Below, one piece after another: positions 35,401 to 46,867 of a DNA stretch of 64,000 bases. Position numbers and translations under genes: made by a program. The stretch comes from Saururus chinensis (taxonomy: Eukaryota > Streptophyta > Magnoliopsida > Piperales > Saururaceae): positions 17,109,014 to 17,173,013 of the forward strand of contig CP141144.1 in assembly GCA_035235625.1 (NCBI GenBank), given 5' to 3'. The stretch's first letter is position 1, and each line of letters opens with the position of its first letter. The notes beneath the pieces were generated by a model that saw only the letters and a program-made list of their open reading frames with translations, was not told the DNA's origin and ran no database searches.

Positions 35401-38400
35401 ATTGCAGCAGTGAACTAAATGACTGGTGATGAGCAAATTAGAAAATTTTATTCTCACATGAACATCTTATTGCAAGCCTAAATTCAATGGTTTATGACAC
35501 GGATGCTCTAGGTCTTTTATTTGGAAGCTTTTGCTATCCGTATTATGACTACCATGTTCTTTCACTTAGAGTCTCTTTTTATTCCAGTATATGAAATGAG
35601 GTGGATAAGGCTAGACACATGCATGCAGATATACTTAACCAAGGTCCTGTTGCCACAAACATGCAACCAAGGAAATGATCCCCTGGGAGTGTTCTCATAG
35701 GGCTAATTGCTGAACCCCTTAATGTGGGCCCCACACAGATCCAGTGGAGGTGGGACTGCTTGGGATTGAATGACGGACCTCCAAAATTTCGGCCATGTGG
35801 GCATGGGCCCCTCCATCTTGACATGTAAAGCCAAATTTCAACCACTGATTATAATCTAAAATGGCGGAAATTTATAATGTCAAGATGGAGGGTGCCAACA
35901 AAAATTTATATGTTCAGCCATCTGGATGGGACCAAACTTGGTGGACCCTTCTTTCAATCCCAAGTGGTCCCACTTCTGTTAGACCTGTGTGCGACCCACA
36001 AAGTTCCACTACGGCAGTGCTCGCAAAGGATCATTTTCTTGTGATAAGTGATTCAGAAGTGGCACTTTTTTGAACAGTTGATATTTTTGTTGGCTTATAG
36101 TGTTTAGTTGCCTTTTGAGTTATGACGTCTTAATTTTCTCCTGTTTCTTGAATATGATAGTTATAGTGTAATTATCTGCTTGACAATTTATTATAGTTGT
36201 GGTAACTTTTATATTTGCTGCATAGGGTTGTTTTGTGATAACAGGCATCTTTGCTTGGATGCAGGTATCATGCCTTCTGTGTTGGTTTCGATCCGGAAGC
36301 AACATCTGAGAATTCATGGCTTTGCCCTAGGTATTAAGAAGACTTTTATCGTGTTTTACTATGATCTGTGAGATAAAATTGGACTTGGGAGCATGCTCTT
36401 CTTGAACTGTTTATGGGGCCAAATTGTCTTGCCTATAACCTTTTGCATACTGGTCTTTGTCCCCAGGTGTATAACTGATGAAGAACCTTGCAAATCTGAT
36501 TTGGTATTGACACTAAATCCAGGAAAGTTGTGCATAGAGAAGGAAAATGATGAAGAAGTTTTAGTCGAGGCTACCTTTTCTGGGAAGGTGTCAATTACGG
36601 TTGCTGATGCTGGGGAGACAGCTGTAGTTGTTTCAATGGTTGAAGGAGAACAAAAGGCTGTAACCTGTGACAATATTTTAGAGGGAGCTAAACCAGGTGT
36701 TACCACTGATGAAAGAGAGAAAACATTGCTGTCCAAGCTTGATACTGACTTTTCTGCTTTGGACTTACAAAAGGCTGCTCTTCAGCAGAATATGAATTCA
36801 CGAGAAAATGCACCTGTATCCAATTTGCAACAAGATGTGTCATATCTTTTGCCAAGTGAACCTGTTAAGAAAGCCAATAGTTTATCCCATGGTCCTGATG
36901 GGTCCAGCTGTTTATCGGTACCTGTACTTGACCAAGTCAATTTGACTAGTAAATTATCTGAGAGTATGTCTAATATTGATTGTCATCTTGGGCTTTCTTT
37001 GGAGTCTTCTTCCCATGGTAAGAAGTCCCAAAATTTTTTGTGCCTTGTCTGATGATTAGTATGTGTTCAGAATTGTTTTGTGACGTACCATTGCATTTTA
37101 TTATGATATATAGAATACATAATTGGCAGTGCTGCTGCTAAGGAGCAAGTGGTTGGAGATGGGCATCACGAGATCAATGTAAAAGAGTCTTCTTCATCAG
37201 GTAATAAGTAGTAGGTGCGAGCTGTTTGATCATAAAACTAGTAAATGGGTGTTGTTTAATCATATAACTAGCTTCAAAACAAATTCCAAGTAAATCCATC
37301 ATTCAACTCCTCAGATTTTTGTTCCATATACAATGCTTCATTTACTCGAGATTTTACTAAACTGCCTATGTAGGGGATAAGTTCACTGGCAAGAGACAAA
37401 TTATTTGTCAGAAGAAACTTGAAGCCGGGACAGTGAAGAGAAAATACACAGAAAATTCCAGGTTTGCAGATAATGTTCTTCTTTTGCATATATATACAAA
37501 TGATTTCTCTCATTTTTTTGTTATCTTGTGTCATTTTACCATTTAGTGAAGGCTATATTCATAAAGCTATTGATGACGATAGCAAAATGGAAGCTGAAGT
37601 TCTGACAAAGAAATCTAGATCAGAGTGGAACAGTAATATACTTTCCACACACCATCCAGTAGTTTCTAATCCACAAGCTAAGTTGACTTCTGAAAGGAAA
37701 ACAACCAATCCAGATATAATGAGTATTGTTCAAGAAGCAGACCGGCAATCTATAGGGTCCATGGGCTTGAACTTGACTGGGAAAGTTAGTGAAGAAAGAG
37801 AGAATTTAAGTGGATTAAGAGTAAAAAAGATAATGAGAAGAGCTGTGGAAGAGAAAGACACATTGTCAGTGTTGCAGAAACTACGGCAAGAAATTAGAGA
37901 AGCAGTTCGAAGTAAAACTCCAAAACATAGTAACATGAATGATATTGTCGATGAGAAACTTCTAACAGCATTCAGAGCTGCCATGGTAGGACCAAAAAAT
38001 GGAGTAATGAAAAGTAACCCATCTCTTTTGAAGGCAAAGAAGCTGATGCTTCAAAAGGGGAAGACACGTGAAAATTTGACCAAGAAAATATATGGAACAG
38101 CGAGTGGTAGGCGAAAGAGAGCATGGGATAGGGATTGGGAGGTTGAATTCTGGAAGCATCGATGTATGACCACTGCACCTGAAAAAGTTGAGACTTTAAA
38201 GTCAGTTCTTGACCTTCTCAAAAGGAGTTCTGAGGGTGATGCTAACGATTCGATTCTTTCGAGATTATATTTGGCAGATAATTCTGTTTTCCCAAGAAAA
38301 GAGGATATCAAACCTGCATCTGCTCTTTTAAGGCCTCGTGAACAAAGTGAAGACAAAGAAAACACATCTGAGAAGATATTTCACCCAGTTCATGAGAATC

Positions 38401-38707
38401 GTAAGATGAGTTCTCCATCAAACAATGTTAGAGGGAATGATAAGAGCTTGTCAACTTCCAAGGAAGATAGAAAAGTGGATTCGAATAAAGTTAAAGGAGG
38501 TGGGGCCTCTATTTCTCCAGTGAAGGGTTCTAAAAGCTCTGGATGGCCTAAGGAAAATCCGGACAAAACTGCTGCTAGTCTGAATGATAAGCGGAAGTGG
38601 GCGCTGGAGGTACTGGCTAGAAAAAATGCTTCATCGAACAAGGGTGCAACTGAGGAAAATCAGGAAGAGAACTCTAAGCTAAAAGGAAGTTGTCCTCTAT
38701 TAGTATG

Positions 38708-38754
<47 letters not shown>

Positions 38755-41700
38755 TTGTGCACACACACAAATTAAAATTTCTAACTTCATCCAGTTTTGA
38801 ATTAATTGGCTGGAGCAGGCACAATTGCCTTCAGATATGCGACCAGAAATGATAGCTGTTCGCAATTGTAAGGTTCCTATGTCAGTTAGGCAGGTACATA
38901 CACAGTTGTATAACTATTCATTTTACTTATGGTGAAGTAATTAAGATATTTTGTAATCACATAATGTAAAGTGTGACACACTTAATGAATATTTATAGTT
39001 TGTTCTGACATTAACATGAATGGAAATGTATTTACCTAAGGGCAATTATGAGAGCTTGTCTTGTGAGCATTGCAGCTGTCGGTCCATGGGGTTGTCTCTG
39101 TAAAATAACATTTAAAAATGTTTGACTTTGTAAAATTTTGGTCTTTTTGTCCTCCATTTTAATAGGAAAACCGTATGTTTTGGACAGAGGTTGCACACTC
39201 ATCTGAATGAAGCCAAAATATGTCAGCTGCCTAATCTGAGGAACCCTCATGGTACCCACATTAGGAGGGTGGTTGGAAACAATTATCAATGGCTTCCTCT
39301 CAGCTCAAATGTTCATATAAGTGCTACCTGGTCGTTATTTGCTCGGTCTTTTTTTTTTCTTTTTCCCTTTTTCCCCTTCCAGAAATGGTAAGTGAGCCAG
39401 AGTTGTCTTCTTTTCATGGCAATGAGGCCCATCTATGTGCTGTAATTGCTGGTTGCATGATCCTCTATGAGGCTAGCAGATTTGGAGGGTTAATTTTGGA
39501 GTGGTTCAAAATTTAGGAGTATCAATTAAGAAGGGATTACAATAAAATATTCTGTTTTGGTTACAGAGCAAAAAAAAATATAATTAATTAATAATTCCAG
39601 ATAGGAAGGAAAGGAAAAGTAATTTTCTGTCATACGTAGCTGGGTTTTAACCATCTTTTGGTTTGAATATCCCAATCTTAGTGTTGTTAAAAAAAATTGA
39701 AGGTGGTTAGACAGTTTAAACAGGGGTATCACATGGATCATAAGTCATAAAGTGAGTCAATTGTGAACCAAAAACCTACATATTGCTTTCCTACATCTCC
39801 TTCCTCTGTTTTCACTACTATTCATGTTTTTGTTTTAGTGTCTGGAGTATCTGGATTTTTGTCACAAACCAGGTACTTCAAGTCTGTTGCAGAGTCTGCT
39901 CTGTGCAGTTCTACTTTCAGTCCTGTTTAAAATAACTGTGCATATAGCTTCTGTCATTTCAAATGTTGTCACTGTTTGTTGTACCTTTTAACTCCAGAAG
40001 TGTTCCTACAAAGTGCAGTTCCTTCAGGTGCCATAGCAGTATTTATGTGAGATTTGTCTATAGGATTTATCAAGGAAACTGTGCCAATTCTTTGTGTAAT
40101 TTATGAACGTGATAATAAATGTTGTAACAATATAAGCAGTGAATAGTTCAGGTGCTCCGGTCCACTTATGATTACTGAAACCTCCTTTTGCAGGCTCAAC
40201 TATATCGCTTATCAGAGCTTTACTTGAGGAAAGCAAATTTACCTGTTACCCGAAGAACAGCAGAGACAGAGTTGGCAGTAGCGGATGCAGTTAATGTTGA
40301 AAAAGAAATATGTGAAAAATCAAACAGCAAGTTGGTGTATCTGAATCTTTGTTCACAGGTGATATCTCAACATAAAAGTGAGAGACAACCTAAAAACGAA
40401 GTTAAGGAAGCCAAACAAGAGCCTGATAACTGTGTAGCATCATCTGAGAATGTTGAAGAAGCATTGAAGCTAGCTGGCCTGGGTTTTGATTCTCCTCCTA
40501 GCAGCCCCCTTGTGACACATGATGTTGAAGAAAATGATGCCCACCTCATTAGTTCAAATGGTGAAGACCCTGAAAATGTGTTAGATCTTGATTCCCATAC
40601 AGAGTTCGACATATATGGAGATTTTGAATATGATCTGGATGAACACGACTATATTGGTCCGTCTGAGGCCACAAATACTTTGAGACCATCCCAGTTACAA
40701 CATGAAGATGGTGATTCAAAGATTAAGGTGGTATTATCTAGTGTAACATACGAGAAAACATCTGATACTCATAGAGTAGAGCATGTGTCTGGCGAAAAGG
40801 ACAGATTAGGCATTGTTGACATGAAAACGAATTTTCTTGATAACGAAAAAGAGCACGGGGGTTCTTCTTTTGATTATAGTTCAGCTGTTGAATGTCAAGC
40901 CGCTAGCGGTGAAAAAGATGAAGAGCTTTCTTTCGCTGATTATGAAGAATTATATTGTGCGGACAGAGAACCTCTTGCAAATAGGTTTGATTCCAATGTT
41001 TCTGTAGCAGAGAGTATAATTTCTGCTGTGGAGGACAATCATGCTTTTGAAAATAGGAAACATACAGAAACTCAATTTGTTGAAGGGGATCCCATAGCTA
41101 ATGATTCCTGTGGAGGGGATTTGATGGGTGGAAGTGTGAAGGGAGAAGAGACAAATAGCAGTCTTGACAAGCAATCTGATCTCTCTTACTCTATAACAAG
41201 GAAGGTAAGAAAAAATTGAGTACTTCACTATATACTTTTCCAGTTTGAGAAGGTTTTAGTAAGTGCGATTACGAGTTTTAGCTTGACCCAATTGGCCCAG
41301 TTCACCCTTGCGGCCTTGCTGTAAGTGAAGTTGAACCGGGCTCAAGCTTTTCTCAGATCTGATCAGCTTAGGTCAGCTGCTGTCTTGTCGGTTATAATAT
41401 GTCTGGATATTCTGCGTCCGCTTGTTAATTGTTACGAATAGTTGTATCTAAATCTAGCAATTGATGAAATCCACTCATTTGTTCCTAATCATATTTATTA
41501 ATTGCGTCAATTGTACTCTTACTGGTTTTCTTGGTATACTAGAAGATCCTGCACAGATGTTTCCTAAAATTAGAAACTTGGAACTCAACCTCCTCTTAAC
41601 TTTTTTTATTAGATGCAGTGCGAGTTCCACCTATTTTCTGTGATCATCACAGGTGATATTGGCTCTTTGTTGTTCATAAAACAGTGATTCTTGCCTCTTC

Positions 41701-42109
41701 AAGTGACACTTGGAAAATTGAGTTTGGTTAAAATGAAAAATTGGATATGGGTCAGAAGCTGTTTCCAGAATAATGAAGTTTGATGTGAATGTCAGACTAT
41801 ATTCACTGATTGATGTTATATCGTAGATAATATGAGAAAGCTTTCAGAGTATTTTATCCACTGTTTCTTGTTCTAACATTTTGTATCAACTACTTTCAGG
41901 TAGAAACCTATGTCAAAGAGCACATACGCCCACTTTGTAAAAGTGGTGTTATCTCAAGTGAACAGTATCGGTGGGCAGTGGCAAAAACAACTGATAAAGT
42001 CATGAAGTTTCATAGCAAAGCAAAAAATGCTAATTTCCTTATAAAGGAAGGTGATAAGGTGAAAAGGCTAGCTGAGCAATATGTTGAAGCTGCTCAGGAG
42101 AAAAGGTAA
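29418..42109 (+). CDS. RING and PHD finger protein, At4g10930-like; 14 coding exons, intact
   Basis: Exons: 29418-29480, 29707-29792, 33709-33799, 34495-34544, 34698-34767, 34855-34964, 36265-36330, 36467-37017, 37114-37200, 37374-37461, 37547-38702, 38819-38893, 40194-41204, 41900-42109. All junctions are GT-AG and in phase, giving 1237 residues. A C3HC4 RING finger spans 31-69 (C31, C34, C47, H49, C52, C55, C66, C69), suggesting ubiquitin-ligase or scaffold activity. A PHD finger follows at 124-180 (C124, C130, C151, C154, H159, C162, C177, C180), suggesting chromatin reading. The middle is long, charged and low in complexity. The C-terminal part has family-type blocks [18 protein letters not shown] (842-859) and [18 protein letters not shown] (from 1169). 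RING, PHD and these blocks match the plant family of uncharacterised protein At4g10930; its target is not established. The last exon could instead splice at 42106 (AAAAG then GTAATG); the in-frame TAA at 42107 was taken. Intron 2 is 3.9 kb and holds a LINE fragment. Confidence 0.93.
30060..32600. other. Interior of intron 2, no feature recognised
   Basis: AT-rich intronic DNA of the RING-PHD gene. Only short frames with no family likeness are present. Downstream parts of the same intron hold the GATATATC repeat and a LINE fragment, listed separately. Confidence 0.5.
32640..32745. repeat. Short GAGATATATC-type palindromic repeat
   Basis: Several copies of GAGATATATC and CGGATATTGGAGATATATC arranged head to tail in intron 2. 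The units are partly self-complementary. Confidence 0.75.
32880..33490 (+). mobile_element. 3' fragment of an RTE-type LINE in intron 2
   Basis: Read on the plus strand, with stops and frameshifts, this matches the C-terminal part of plant RTE-type LINE reverse transcriptases: [18 protein letters not shown] near 32893, [12 protein letters not shown] near 32990, and a decayed remainder. It ends with AATTGGGATAAGGTGTAGATG followed by an ATGATGATAATAA tail, the typical RTE 3' end. It lies in the sense orientation of the host gene and is 5' truncated, as LINE insertions usually are. Confidence 0.8.
35665..36043. mobile_element. MITE with long inverted repeats in intron 6
   Basis: The left part (from AACCAAGGAAATGATCC) is the approximate reverse complement of the right part (to GGATCATTTTCTTGTG), and the match continues inward through TGGGATTGAA, CCTCCATCTTGACAT and their complements near 35890-35960. 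The element is about 380 bp. TSDs could not be fixed. It does not touch the exons at 34855-34964 and 36265-36330. Confidence 0.75.
38709..38755. repeat. (CT)n microsatellite in intron 11
   Basis: A near-perfect CT run starting six bases after the exon 11 donor (38703) in a 116-bp intron, so it could also act as a splicing-relevant pyrimidine tract. It also extends a plus frame past the true exon end. Confidence 0.95.
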
Positions 42110-42122
42110 TGGCTATCTGCCT

Positions 42123-44751
42123 TTTATTTGGTGAGCAGCACCTTACTACCATTTGATGTTAAGAAATATGAGGTGCACGGTTGACTTGTCTAAGGGCTGA
42201 AGCCGCTTTTTATATGGGAATTCCATTTTACTACTGGTTAGTAAAGAAAAATATATTGGGTGTGATTACAGCATCAAAATTTGTGACCTCTTGAAGGGAA
42301 AGTTAAAATTTTGCGTGGAACTTTACTGTAATACTGGCTGATAAAAACTGGAAATGTGATGCATCAGAACCACTTCACCAACTTTTATGTTTAAGGAGAA
42401 CGTACAATTTTCCTACGAAAATAATATACTGTGATTATATAATATTTATTCTGAAATCTTATGAGAGGGGCACAACCTTGTAAAAAAAAAGAAAGAAAAA
42501 AATCCGATTTTACAAGTTGAGCTTTTTATCTCAGATTTCTTTCTAGTCCACAAACATTTTTCCTTTTTATGCACATTACTTAACGCACAATGTATTAGAC
42601 CGCGAGACCTCTTTTGGAAGAAGGGTATTATTTGCTGAGCAATACCTTACTATCGTTCAATGTTAAGAAATATGTGGTGCATGCTTGACTTGTCTATGGC
42701 AGAAGCCACTTTTGTACGGGAATTCCATTTTACTGCTATATTGGGTATTTGATTACACCATCAAAATTTTGTTACATCTTGAATGGAAAAATAAAGTTTT
42801 GCAATGGCAATTCCTCTGTAATATTGCTTGATTAAAAGAAAATGGAAATGCGATGCATCAGAACCACTTCAACTTTTGTGTACAGAGAATGTATAATTTC
42901 CCTAAGAAAATAATATATGGTGAATTTATAATTATTTATTTTGAAGTATTATGGCAAGAGATAACCTTGCAAAAAGAGGAATTGATCAAAATGACCTTGT
43001 AATACATTGTATTACATAAAATATTTCTAATTTTTAATTTTCAAGTAATACATAAAATGGTCTTACATACATAAACTTTTAAATGTCGTAAGTTTTTTTT
43101 TTTTTTAACTTCACGAAGTTACTAATTCTTAATTTTACCCCCTCTGCGATTAGTTCCATTGCCTCTTGCCACCAGTTATGTAGTTTTTACTACTAATTTC
43201 ATCATCTTTGCCTGCGCCTCTGTTTCATCTTATTTTGTCTTCTCCTTTTCTACCACCGTTGCCTCGCCTTCTCCTCTCTTCTGCCACTTTTTCTTCTCTC
43301 TCCTCCCTCTTTTCATTTTTTTTTCTCTCCTCCTTATTTTTGTTTATTCTTCCCTCACAGAATTTATCTAAGACTGATTATGAATTAGTTAATAGAGTGA
43401 TTAAAATTTTAATTTTTTTCATTTATAAGCTTAAATTTTTAAAAATAATTTTATAAACATGTTAAACAACTCAAATGCATAAATATGTTTTATTTTGTAC
43501 TTGATTATGAGTTTTTTTAATACTAACCTAAACCTTGTATTGATAGGTGACAAATAGATTTGTTACAATAAATGATATATAAGGTAGCATTATGAATGAC
43601 AATCTCCCCTTAAGTATTTATAATGAACTATTTTAACAAATTACTTAGGTATAATTAAAATAAAATAAATTTTAAATATGCAATTTATCGACTGTTGAAC
43701 GTCGACTATTGATTGCCAACTATCATGCCGAATGTCTTAAAAGTCAACTGTCATAATGATTGGGCTGAAGATTACCTTCTTTTTTTATGTTGGTAGTGAG
43801 AATCTTTTTTTCCAGTGCCAATAATCTTTTTACTTATGCATGAAAGTTGATAACTAAACAGTTAACAAATGAGAGCGATAATTGACAATTGTATGTCTAA
43901 AATTTACTTTATTTTTATTTTATCTATATAATTTGTTAAGATAATTTATTATAAAGATTTAGGGAGACATTGACATGCATAATGTTACCTTATATCTCCT
44001 TTATTGTAGCAAATTTAATTATCTCAATACAAGGTTTGGGTTGGCATTAGAAGAAAGCTCAGAATCAAGTACAAATAAAACTCACTCTTACTTTTAAGTA
44101 GTTTAATATATTTATGAGTTTATTTTTAAATATTTAAGTTTGTAAATAAAAAAATTAATTTTTAATCACTCCACTAACTAGATTATAATTAGTCTTGTTA
44201 AATTTTGGCATGGGGAAGAGGAGGAGATCGAGGAGGAAAAGTGGAGAATGAAAAATAAAGGGAGTGGCAGAAGAGGGGAGGAAAAGGAGGTGACAGTGGT
44301 AGAGAAAGAGAAGGAGAAGATGAAATCTAATTAAATGAAGGTAGGGTGAAAACAATAATATTGGTGGTGAAGGCGGCGGAGGCGGTGGTGGAATTGAAGC
44401 CGAAGGTGGTAAAAATGAGAAACAATGACTTGTAAAATGAAGTAAATGAGAAAAATGGTATTTTAGATAATTCATACTATATGTGAGTTTACATGTATAT
44501 AAGGCTATTTTATGTATTACTTAAAAGTTAAAGATATTTTATATAATAAGATGTATTAAAAGGCCATTTTGATCAATTCCTCTTTAAAAAATAAAAAAAA
44601 TAAAAAATAATTTCACAAGTTGAGCCTTTTTATCCTGTAAAGGCCTTTTCGATTGAGTAGTTGTAAAAACTTAGACTACGTCAAGATCCACAAATATTTC
44701 CCTTTATACACTACATTTAACCATGAGATCTCTTTCACAAACGGAAGGGAT
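42123..44751. repeat. ~500-bp tandem duplication, second copy disrupted
   Basis: Copy 1 is about 42123-42626. Copy 2 is about 42627-44751 and is interrupted by the foldback element at 42973-44585. Shared blocks include GGGAATTCCATTTTACT, GATGCATCAGAACCACTTCA and, beyond the insertion, CACAAGTTGAGC.TTTT (near 42513 and 44613). The duplication starts right after the RING-PHD stop codon, so copy 1 may contain that gene's 3' UTR. Confidence 0.85.
42973..44585. mobile_element. 1.6 kb foldback (long inverted repeat) element
   Basis: The ends AAAGAGGAATTGATCAAAAT and its complement (TTTTGATCAATTCCTCTTT at 44567-44585) are near-perfect, and complementary sequence continues to the middle: TCTTCTCCTTTTCTACCACC near 43240 against the purine-rich complement near 44290, and GATATATAAGGTAGCATTATG near 43570 against CATAATGTTACCTTATATC near 43978. 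The two arms of about 750-800 bp make up nearly the whole element. Open frames inside are low-complexity Pro/Ser/Phe/Leu runs from the polypyrimidine arms and are not genes. Comparison with duplicate copy 1 gives the pre-insertion state. Confidence 0.85.
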
Positions 44752-45307
44752 CCAATCAACACAACTAAAGTTGGATTGCCTATAGAAATTAGAGAAAGAT
44801 GGACCGGAAGGTGGGTAGCATGGATTGGGCCCAAGTAAGCCCAAATGACACTCTTGTCATTGTCACGGAGAATGCCAAGTGATCTCTTTTTAACTCTTCG
44901 CTAGTTATGTCTTCTAATCCACAAGATAAAGAAGGGCTCTACAGTCAAGGGATGGTACTTTAAAGACTTTTTCAGTGGCACAAAAAGAAAGGTTTACTGA
45001 CTTTCCTATAACAAAATAAATATTAAAAAGTTGAGAAATTTATTTAAATAATAATTTTAAAAAATATTTACTAAATAAATTTACTTTGAAAATATTTTCT
45101 ATAGTAATATTACTTTTTACTGCGCCAGTTAAGAGCGGGCCTTGCGTATTTTTTTTAAAAAATTTTAACGAATTTCATCCTTTAGAATCAAAATTAACTT
45201 AATAAAATTAGTTTTATCGTTCTAAAAACGAAATGAAATCGTGCTTTAAATGACGAAGCTAACATAAAGTTGATTTCGTGGAAGACGAAATCTCCAAGTT
45301 CTGCATC

Positions 45308-45413
45308 GGGAAATCAAAATGAAAACTTCTTTTGCAAGGCAGCAGCCTGATTCGTCTGCCGGGAAATAAAAATAAAAACTTCTTTTGCAAGGCAGCAGGC
45401 TGATTCGTCTGCT
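45308..45413. repeat. 53-bp tandem duplication
   Basis: Two adjacent 53-bp units containing ACTTCTTTTGCAAGGCAGCA and GCTGATTCGTCTGC-like sequence, differing at a few positions, near the left end of capture element 1. Confidence 0.9.
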
Positions 45414-45429
45414 AGTAGAACAAGTTTCG

Positions 45430-45690
45430 GGGTGAGCATGTTGCCAGATAAGTCCACAAAAGCTGGAGAACCTCTTTGGAAGAACGTCGCTGAAGGAGTT
45501 CGATCCGGCGACGATGACCGATACGAAGAGTTGTCGAGGTTCTCAGGGATGGTGGACTCGAACCAGTTATCGTTCCGGAGGTCTCGAGGGCAGGAGGCCT
45601 AGGACGACTTCTAAGAATTGGCCGACGAAGTGGTTGTTGATGAGGTCGCTACTGTCCGAATCATGGATCGTTGCTCATGTCTTCTTCATT
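45430..45690 (-). pseudogene. Captured LRR fragment (leucine-rich repeat extensin-like)
   Basis: On the minus strand, with frame changes, residues such as NNHFVGQFLEVVLGL and WFESTIPENLDNSS are visible, followed by a LSGN-like end. These match the order in the N-terminal LRR domain of LRX/PEX cell-wall proteins (VG.FP.VVL.LP ... F.S.IPENLGNS), with an internal deletion between the two blocks. There is no signal peptide, extensin tail or continuous frame, so this is only a fragment. Another extracellular LRR protein is possible. Confidence 0.5.
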
Positions 45691-45703
45691 GGCTGAGGTA
45701 TTG

Positions 45704-46449
45704 TACATAGTCAGCCGCCTCTCTATTGGCCTTCCAGTTGGACAGAGCCTGGACAGAGCTCTCTCTAGATACATGGTCGCGTTCTCTTCAACGGTGGCGG
45801 AGGCGGAAGGGTCTGCTCTTGGTCTTGCGGATCAGATTCTCGGCCACATCGGCCGGTGTTATCTTCACCCCCTCCATCTCGATCAGCTCCTTCACCTTCT
45901 CAAAATAGAGGGTGTTATTCCAACTGCAAGTAGTTCTTGGCCAGAACCTTGAAGCCCGAAGCCTTCGAAGCAGTAGGACATCTCGATGTGCACGTCCACC
46001 CGCAGGAAGCAGCACTCGTACTTGGACCGGAACGCCCACTCGTCCCCGTCCACCAGGGCCTCGATGTAGGAGTTGGATCCGCCGGCGACGATGGGGAGGC
46101 TCCCGCAGCTGACGATGGATGCGTCGCAACAAAAGTCGGAGGCGGTGTAGTCTTCATTGGCGTCCACCATGTCGAAGAGGTGGTGTTGGACCCCCCACCC
46201 CCCGGCGCTCTTCATCAATCATCTTGTTGGTCACCACGTCCAGGTCCTTGTAGACTTGCATCTTGTCGGAGTTGATGATCTCGCCCGCAAACTTATCGGC
46301 CAGGTGAATGGCCAGCTTGGACTTCCCCGTGCCGGTGGCTCCCATGACAAACACGACTTTCCATCTCCGGTGATCGTAGGCGACTTTCTCTTCTCCTTCC
46401 TTCTCCCCTGTCGGCTCACCTCGTGTTGGCCGGCCTATGCAACGCCCCC
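45704..46449 (-). pseudogene. Left palindrome arm: IPT/AAA-ATPase chimera (minus copy)
   Basis: A 746-bp inverted copy of the right arm (46868-47581). Read on the minus strand it carries the same parts in the same order: an IPT N-terminal half with P-loop GATGTGKS and KMQVYKDLDVVTNK, a frameshift in a G-rich run, an IPT block IVAGGSNSYIEALVDGDE, and an AAA-ATPase tail block (KVKELIEMEGVKITPADV). The length difference from the right arm (746 versus 714) is fully explained by one 32-bp stretch present only here, near 45790-45825, flanked by CTCTT on both sides. Two base differences were spotted: near 46330 and 46376 this arm keeps CG where the other has TG or CA. No complete gene is present. 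Confidence 0.85.
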
Positions 46450-46867
46450 CGTGGGCCCAATTGTAAGGTTTCTGCCGTTCTTGCCAACCTGGCCTGACCC
46501 AGCGCCCCGACCAGCATGCCGGCTGTCATGCCCTTGAGTGCCCCCAGCGACACCAGGTACTTGGCCCATTTCATTCCGACGCTCACGAAGGCGATGGAGT
46601 AGGCGGCGTTGACGTCCATGCATCATGCTCAGCGACAGCGCCATGATGCAGTAGACGACGGTAATGACGCTCATGGAGCCGACGACCAGCATGCTGGTGA
46701 AGTTAGCCACCAGCACTGCCCGTCCGGTCCAATCTCGCAGACGCAGGCTGGGTATGTCCGGTGGGGTGCGTCGTTGAAGACGTAGACCAAGTCACCCAGC
46801 CCTACGCACTTGAGACTGGCGAACTTCTCGTCCTCGTCGCCTTTGAAGAGGCAGTGGAGCAGCTCGT
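46450..46867 (-). pseudogene. Palindrome spacer: captured cationic amino acid transporter piece plus unknown fragment
   Basis: The 418 bp between the arms are not repeated. On the minus strand the distal part (about 46450-46716) shows, across a frame change, MLVVGSMSVITVVYCIMALSL and then DVNAAYSIAFVSVGMKWAKY and LVSLGALKGMTAGMLVGALG. This is the membrane core of a plant cationic amino acid transporter (CAT, APC superfamily), a plasma- or vacuolar-membrane carrier. Normal start, end and remaining helices are absent. The proximal part (about 46720-46880, partly overlapping the arm edge) reads FKGDEDEKFASLKCVGLGD and VYVFNDAPHRTYPACVC, which looks like real protein, but I do not recognise its source. 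Both pieces are gene fragments. Confidence 0.6.

Noticed and set aside
43159..44475. Pro/Ser/Leu/Phe-rich frames of 70-106 codons on both strands
   Set aside because: They are polypyrimidine arms of the foldback element, mirror images of each other.
46154..46354. A functional IPT gene
   Set aside because: The P-loop half is intact, but the frameshift in the G-run, the AAA-ATPase insertion and the missing C-terminus rule out an active enzyme in either arm.
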